A stretch of DNA of 8,490 nucleotides from Bacillota bacterium (lineage in GTDB: Bacteria; Bacillota; Clostridia; Acetivibrionales; DSM-2933). A program made the translations under genes and the position numbers. The notes beneath the pieces are model-generated. The model searched no databases and was not told the DNA's origin. It saw only the letters and a list, made by a program, of their open reading frames with translations. Positions 6,548-8,490 of this stretch are shown one piece after another (within the stretch, counting starts at the first letter, position 1; each line of letters opens with the position of its first letter). The stretch covers positions 1-8,490 of the forward strand of contig JAEZNF010000445.1 of assembly GCA_023441845.1 (NCBI GenBank), given 5' to 3'.

Positions 6548-7657
6548 TTGCTGGAAATAGATATCGATTTGGAACAATTTGCCCAGATAAAAGTAATTGG
6601 AGTTGGCGGTGGTGGAAATAATGCGGTCAACAGAATGATTACAGCAGGACTTCGTGGGGTTGAATTTATAGCGGTAAATACTGATAAACAGGCATTGCTG
6701 TTATCAAAAGCCAATACAAAGATTCAGATCGGAGACAAGCTTACAAAAGGGCTTGGAGCCGGTGCAAATCCTGATATTGGAGAAAAGGCAGCTAATGAAA
6801 GCAAGGATGAAATAGCCCAGTCTATAAAGGGTGCAGATATGGTTTTTGTAACAGCTGGAATGGGCGGAGGTACAGGAACGGGAGCTGCTCCGGTAGTTGC
6901 TCAAATCGCTAAGGAAATGGGTATTCTTACAGTAGGAGTTGTAACAAAGCCATTTATGTTCGAAGGCAGAAAGAGGATGCAGCATGCCGAAAGAGGAATA
7001 GAAAACCTTAAGAGCACTGTTGATACTCTTGTTACAATACCTAACGACAGGCTTTTGTCGGTTGCTGAGAAGAAAACTTCGATAGTAGATGCGTTCAGGA
7101 TTGCAGATGATGTGTTAAGACAGGGTGTACAGGGTATTTCGGATTTGATTGCCGTTCCCGGACTTGTCAATCTTGACTTTGCAGATGTTAAGACAATTAT
7201 GCTGGATACAGGGCTTGCTCATATGGGTATAGGCAGAGCGGCCGGTGAGAACAGAGCTGAGGAAGCTGCCAAACAGGCTATTCATAGTCCTCTGCTGGAA
7301 ACATCAATAGAAGGCGCAAGGGGTGTTCTCCTTAATATAACTGGCGGGGCAGATTTGGGGCTTTTTGAAGTCAATACAGCTGCCGAACTGGTACAGAAAT
7401 CAGCAGACCCGGATGCAAACATCATTTTCGGAGCTGTAATTGATGAGAACCTTAAGGACGAAATACTTATAACAGTTATTGCTACCGGATTCGACAAGGG
7501 TCCTGGAATTAAAAAGATTGAAAAGCCGGTAGAAAGAGTTAATCCTGCTTCGAGCGCAGAAAAGGCTCCACTTGTAAATAACAACAAACCAGTTGACAAC
7601 TCACAGAACGATGAACTGGAAATACCTACATTCTTGAGAAGAAACAGATTTAAATAA
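6548..7657 (+). CDS. ftsZ: FtsZ, tubulin-like cell division GTPase
   Basis: The 369-residue protein polymerises with GTP at mid-cell to form the Z-ring. The glycine-rich nucleotide site [14 protein letters not shown] is at about residues 18-30. The tubulin signature GGGTGTG lies at 106-112. The T7 synergy loop NLDFADV, which completes the GTPase site of the next subunit, is at 208-214. A variable linker follows from about 319. The C-terminal peptide [14 protein letters not shown] is the usual binding site for FtsA and other partners. The start is the TTG at 6548: AAGGGGGA (6533-6540) lies 7 nt before it and the N-terminus ([16 protein letters not shown]) is as in clostridial FtsZ. The nearest upstream ATG (6504) is out of frame. 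Two promoter candidates precede it and a strong terminator follows. Confidence 0.98.
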   Translation: MLEIDIDLEQFAQIKVIGVGGGGNNAVNRMITAGLRGVEFIAVNTDKQALLLSKANTKIQIGDKLTKGLGAGANPDIGEKAANESKDEIAQSIKGADMVFVTAGMGGGTGTGAAPVVAQIAKEMGILTVGVVTKPFMFEGRKRMQHAERGIENLKSTVDTLVTIPNDRLLSVAEKKTSIVDAFRIADDVLRQGVQGISDLIAVPGLVNLDFADVKTIMLDTGLAHMGIGRAAGENRAEEAAKQAIHSPLLETSIEGARGVLLNITGGADLGLFEVNTAAELVQKSADPDANIIFGAVIDENLKDEILITVIATGFDKGPGIKKIEKPVERVNPASSAEKAPLVNNNKPVDNSQNDELEIPTFLRRNRFK

Positions 7658-7682
7658 TTTGGTTTACTGAAATAAAAAGTTT

Positions 7683-7731
7683 GGGTTGTTACAGAACTAA
7701 CCGATAAGGTTATATTGTGACAGCCCTTTTT
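7683..7731 (+). terminator. Rho-independent terminator after ftsZ
   Basis: GGGTTGTTACA (7683-7693) pairs along its whole length with TGTGACAGCCC (7716-7726), giving 11 bp with two G-U pairs. After a small internal loop, an inner stem TAACC (7698-7702) pairs with GGTTA (7708-7712) around a GATAA loop. The base of the stem is GGG/CCC and is followed directly by TTTTT (7727-7731). It lies 25 nt after the ftsZ stop codon and should end the ftsZ transcript. No energy calculation was made. Confidence 0.85.
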
Positions 7732-7777
7732 GGCTTTGGATAAATTTAACTATCATGTCTGTGGGAGGTTATACTAT

Positions 7778-7861
7778 TCTTCTCAAAAAGTTTGTTTTTC
7801 TAGCAAACTTTTATTCTTAAAGTCTTATACCTTAAGAGTCATAAGACACTTTTTGAGAAGA
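7778..7861. repeat. 84-nt element bounded by 14-bp perfect inverted repeats
   Basis: The ends TCTTCTCAAAAAGT (7778-7791) and ACTTTTTGAGAAGA (7848-7861) are perfect 14-bp inverted repeats. Inside are two more perfect stems. AAAAGTTTG (7786-7794) pairs with CAAACTTTT (7804-7812), sharing six bases with the left outer arm. GTCTTAT (7822-7828) pairs with ATAAGAC (7841-7847), directly next to the right outer arm, with a CTTAAG palindrome in its loop. It could be a small non-autonomous mobile element (MITE) or a folded RNA with two competing states. I see no clear target-site duplication and no transposase. GGGAGG at 7763-7768 looks like a ribosome site but no start codon sits at a useful distance. 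Confidence 0.6.
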
Positions 7862-7877
7862 TACGGTTCATCTGTTT

Positions 7878-7919
7878 ATCGCGGCGATTTTCATACTTCG
7901 AAGCTTGCAGCCTGGCTGC
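7878..7919. repeat. Cluster of short perfect palindromes
   Basis: Four overlapping or adjacent palindromes lie within 42 nt: ATCGC-G-GCGAT (7878-7888), CTTCGAAG (7896-7903), AAGCTT (7901-7906) and GCAGCC-T-GGCTGC (7907-7919). Such density is unusual for intergenic DNA and may mark protein-binding sites or the continuation of the neighbouring structured element. A 71-codon frame (7730-7945) crosses this area, but it has no ribosome site and no recognisable family, so I do not call a gene. Confidence 0.4.
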
Positions 7920-7942
7920 GATATGTTATAGGAATAATCAAG

Positions 7943-8025
7943 TGATCTGTAACAAATAAAATTTAGGAACTGGTGGTTCCGCTGCGCTGCACTGTTCGCC
8001 CATGCGACCTGGGGCAGGCAGATCA
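7943..8025. repeat. GC-rich island enclosed by a 7-bp inverted repeat
   Basis: TGATCTG (7943-7949) and CAGATCA (8019-8025) are perfect inverted repeats enclosing internal hairpins. GGAAC/GTTCC (7966-7970 and 7976-7980) has a TGGTG loop, and TCGC/GCGA (7996-7999 and 8004-8007) has a CCAT loop. Bases 7965-8025 are about 64% G+C by hand count, well above the AT-rich surroundings. The compact nested pattern is what a small structured RNA or a repeat element would show. I recognise no known RNA family in it and see no T-run after it. Confidence 0.4.
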
Positions 8026-8079
8026 TAACATCAAGGGAGAAAAGCATATCTGTTAACAAACTTACTCTGTTAATACTTA

Positions 8080-8114
8080 TTGACATTGGACAATCAGTTG
8101 CACTCTGGTATAAT
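8080..8114 (+). promoter_or_regulatory. Candidate recQ promoter
   Basis: TGGTATAAT (8106-8114) is a perfect -10 box with an extended TG. TTGGAC (8086-8091) sits at the ideal 17-nt spacing. A perfect TTGACA (8080-8085) lies 6 nt further out, at 23 nt from the -10 box, too far for normal use. Transcription would start near 8121, leaving a leader of about 35 nt. No LexA-type GAAC-N4-GTTC box is visible. Confidence 0.65.
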
Positions 8115-8155
8115 ATTTCTATCAAGTTTTCTAGGAAAGGAATTGTATTTAGGTC

Positions 8156-8490
8156 ATGGAAAGAGCACGGGAAACACTTCGTAAATATTTCGGATATTCA
8201 TCCTTCCGGCAAGGACAGGAAAAAATCATAGAGAGCATTATGGGTGGTTCGGATACCCTTGGAATTATGCCTACCGGAGGTGGGAAGTCCCTTTGTTATC
8301 AGGTGCCTGCCCTTCTGATGCAGGGAACAACTATTGTCATTTCCCCTTTAATTTCACTGATGAAGGATCAGGTTGAAGCATTGAACAATCTGGGAATACC
8401 TTCTGCCTATATCAATAGCTCATTGGAATGGTGGGAGCTGGAACAGCAAATGCGTCTTGCATATAAAGGGAAATTCAAGCTTTTGTATGT
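8156..8490 (+). CDS. recQ: RecQ-family ATP-dependent DNA helicase, N-terminal part (3' end outside window)
   Basis: The first 111 codons of an SF2 3'-5' helicase of the RecQ family, which unwinds DNA during recombination repair and fork restart. Visible are motif 0 (YFGYSSFRQGQEKII, about residues 11-25), the Walker A/motif I GIMPTGGGKSLCYQVPAL (about 36-53) and motif Ia VISPLISLMKDQVEAL (about 61-76). The fragment ends KLLYV, where RecQ continues to a YVAPERL-type motif. The start is the ATG at 8156. An in-frame TAG at 8150-8152 rules out anything earlier. The ribosome site is poor: AAAGG (8136-8140) is 15 nt away. It has its own promoter and is separated from ftsZ by 498 nt and a terminator. 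Whether it is the long (HRDC-containing) or short RecQ type cannot be seen. Confidence 0.95.
   Translation, partial: MERARETLRKYFGYSSFRQGQEKIIESIMGGSDTLGIMPTGGGKSLCYQVPALLMQGTTIVISPLISLMKDQVEALNNLGIPSAYINSSLEWWELEQQMRLAYKGKFKLLY

Noticed and set aside
7722..7735. AGCC-CTTTTT-GGCT mini-hairpin as a separate terminator
   Set aside because: The stem is only 4 bp, and its left arm belongs to the much stronger 11-bp terminator stem ending at 7726.
7730..7945. 71-codon plus-strand frame after ftsZ
   Set aside because: It starts inside the ftsZ terminator, has no ribosome site, runs through the inverted-repeat element and resembles no family I know.
7966..7986. Sequence resembling the T-box core (GGTGGNACCGCG): GGTGGTTCCGC
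   Set aside because: The key A is replaced by T, there is no Specifier stem or downstream terminator/antiterminator pair, and the next gene is recQ, not a tRNA synthetase or amino-acid gene.
8080..8114. TTGACA with TATAAT as a consensus promoter pair
   Set aside because: The spacing is 23 nt, outside the usual 16-18; the extended -10 with TTGGAC at 17 nt is the better reading.
7868..8125. 85-codon minus-strand frame over the GC-rich island
   Set aside because: No promoter or ribosome site is seen, it runs across the recQ promoter and inverted repeats, and the protein has no recognisable motif.
1..8490. CRISPR array, tRNA, rRNA, IS transposase or toxin-antitoxin pair
   Set aside because: I looked on both strands and saw no regularly spaced repeats, no tRNA or rRNA signature, and no transposase or toxin-like ORF.

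Overview
The window looks like chromosomal DNA from a low-GC, Gram-positive Clostridia-type Firmicute, possibly near the Ruminiclostridium/Acetivibrio group. The reasons are AT-rich intergenic DNA, strong AGGAGG-type ribosome binding sites, TTG and GTG starts, the murA-ftsQ-sbp-ftsA-ftsZ gene order, and an FtsZ that begins and ends like clostridial FtsZ. The lineage is inferred from memory of these families, not from a search.

Layout: (1) 2-295 (+), the C-terminal end of a probable multi-pass membrane protein. (2) 298-2514 (-), a two-gene operon, murT then gatD, encoding the lipid II isoglutaminyl synthase that amidates peptidoglycan stem-peptide glutamate. It converges on the first gene with 2 nt between the stop codons. 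(3) 2515-2706, a divergent promoter region. (4) 2707-4877 (+), a 5'-truncated murA, ftsQ/divIB and the small basic protein gene sbp, closely spaced. (5) 4878-5106, a leader with inverted repeats ahead of ftsA. (6) ftsA 5107-6327, a 220-nt gap with two candidate promoters, then ftsZ 6548-7657. (7) 7658-8155, 498 nt without a convincing gene: a strong ftsZ terminator, an 84-nt inverted-repeat element, a palindrome cluster, a GC-rich inverted-repeat island and the recQ promoter. (8) 8156-8490 (+), the start of recQ, cut by the window edge.

Functionally the window is about cell wall and division. MurT/GatD modify the lipid II precursor. FtsQ, FtsA and FtsZ build the divisome: FtsZ is the GTP-dependent ring polymer, FtsA its membrane anchor, and FtsQ a membrane-spanning scaffold.

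The most notable feature is the murA ORF. It keeps the catalytic cysteine and all recognisable C-terminal active-site residues but lacks about 107 N-terminal residues. Two in-frame stops lie just upstream, followed by the divergent murT-gatD operon. At the other end, ftsZ is followed by a terminator and recQ rather than by the spoIIGA-sigE-sigG genes common in spore-forming relatives. The division block therefore looks like an island with a rearrangement breakpoint on each side. I found no clearly new multi-gene system. The best leads are the truncated murA junction and the structured non-coding regions before ftsA and after ftsZ.
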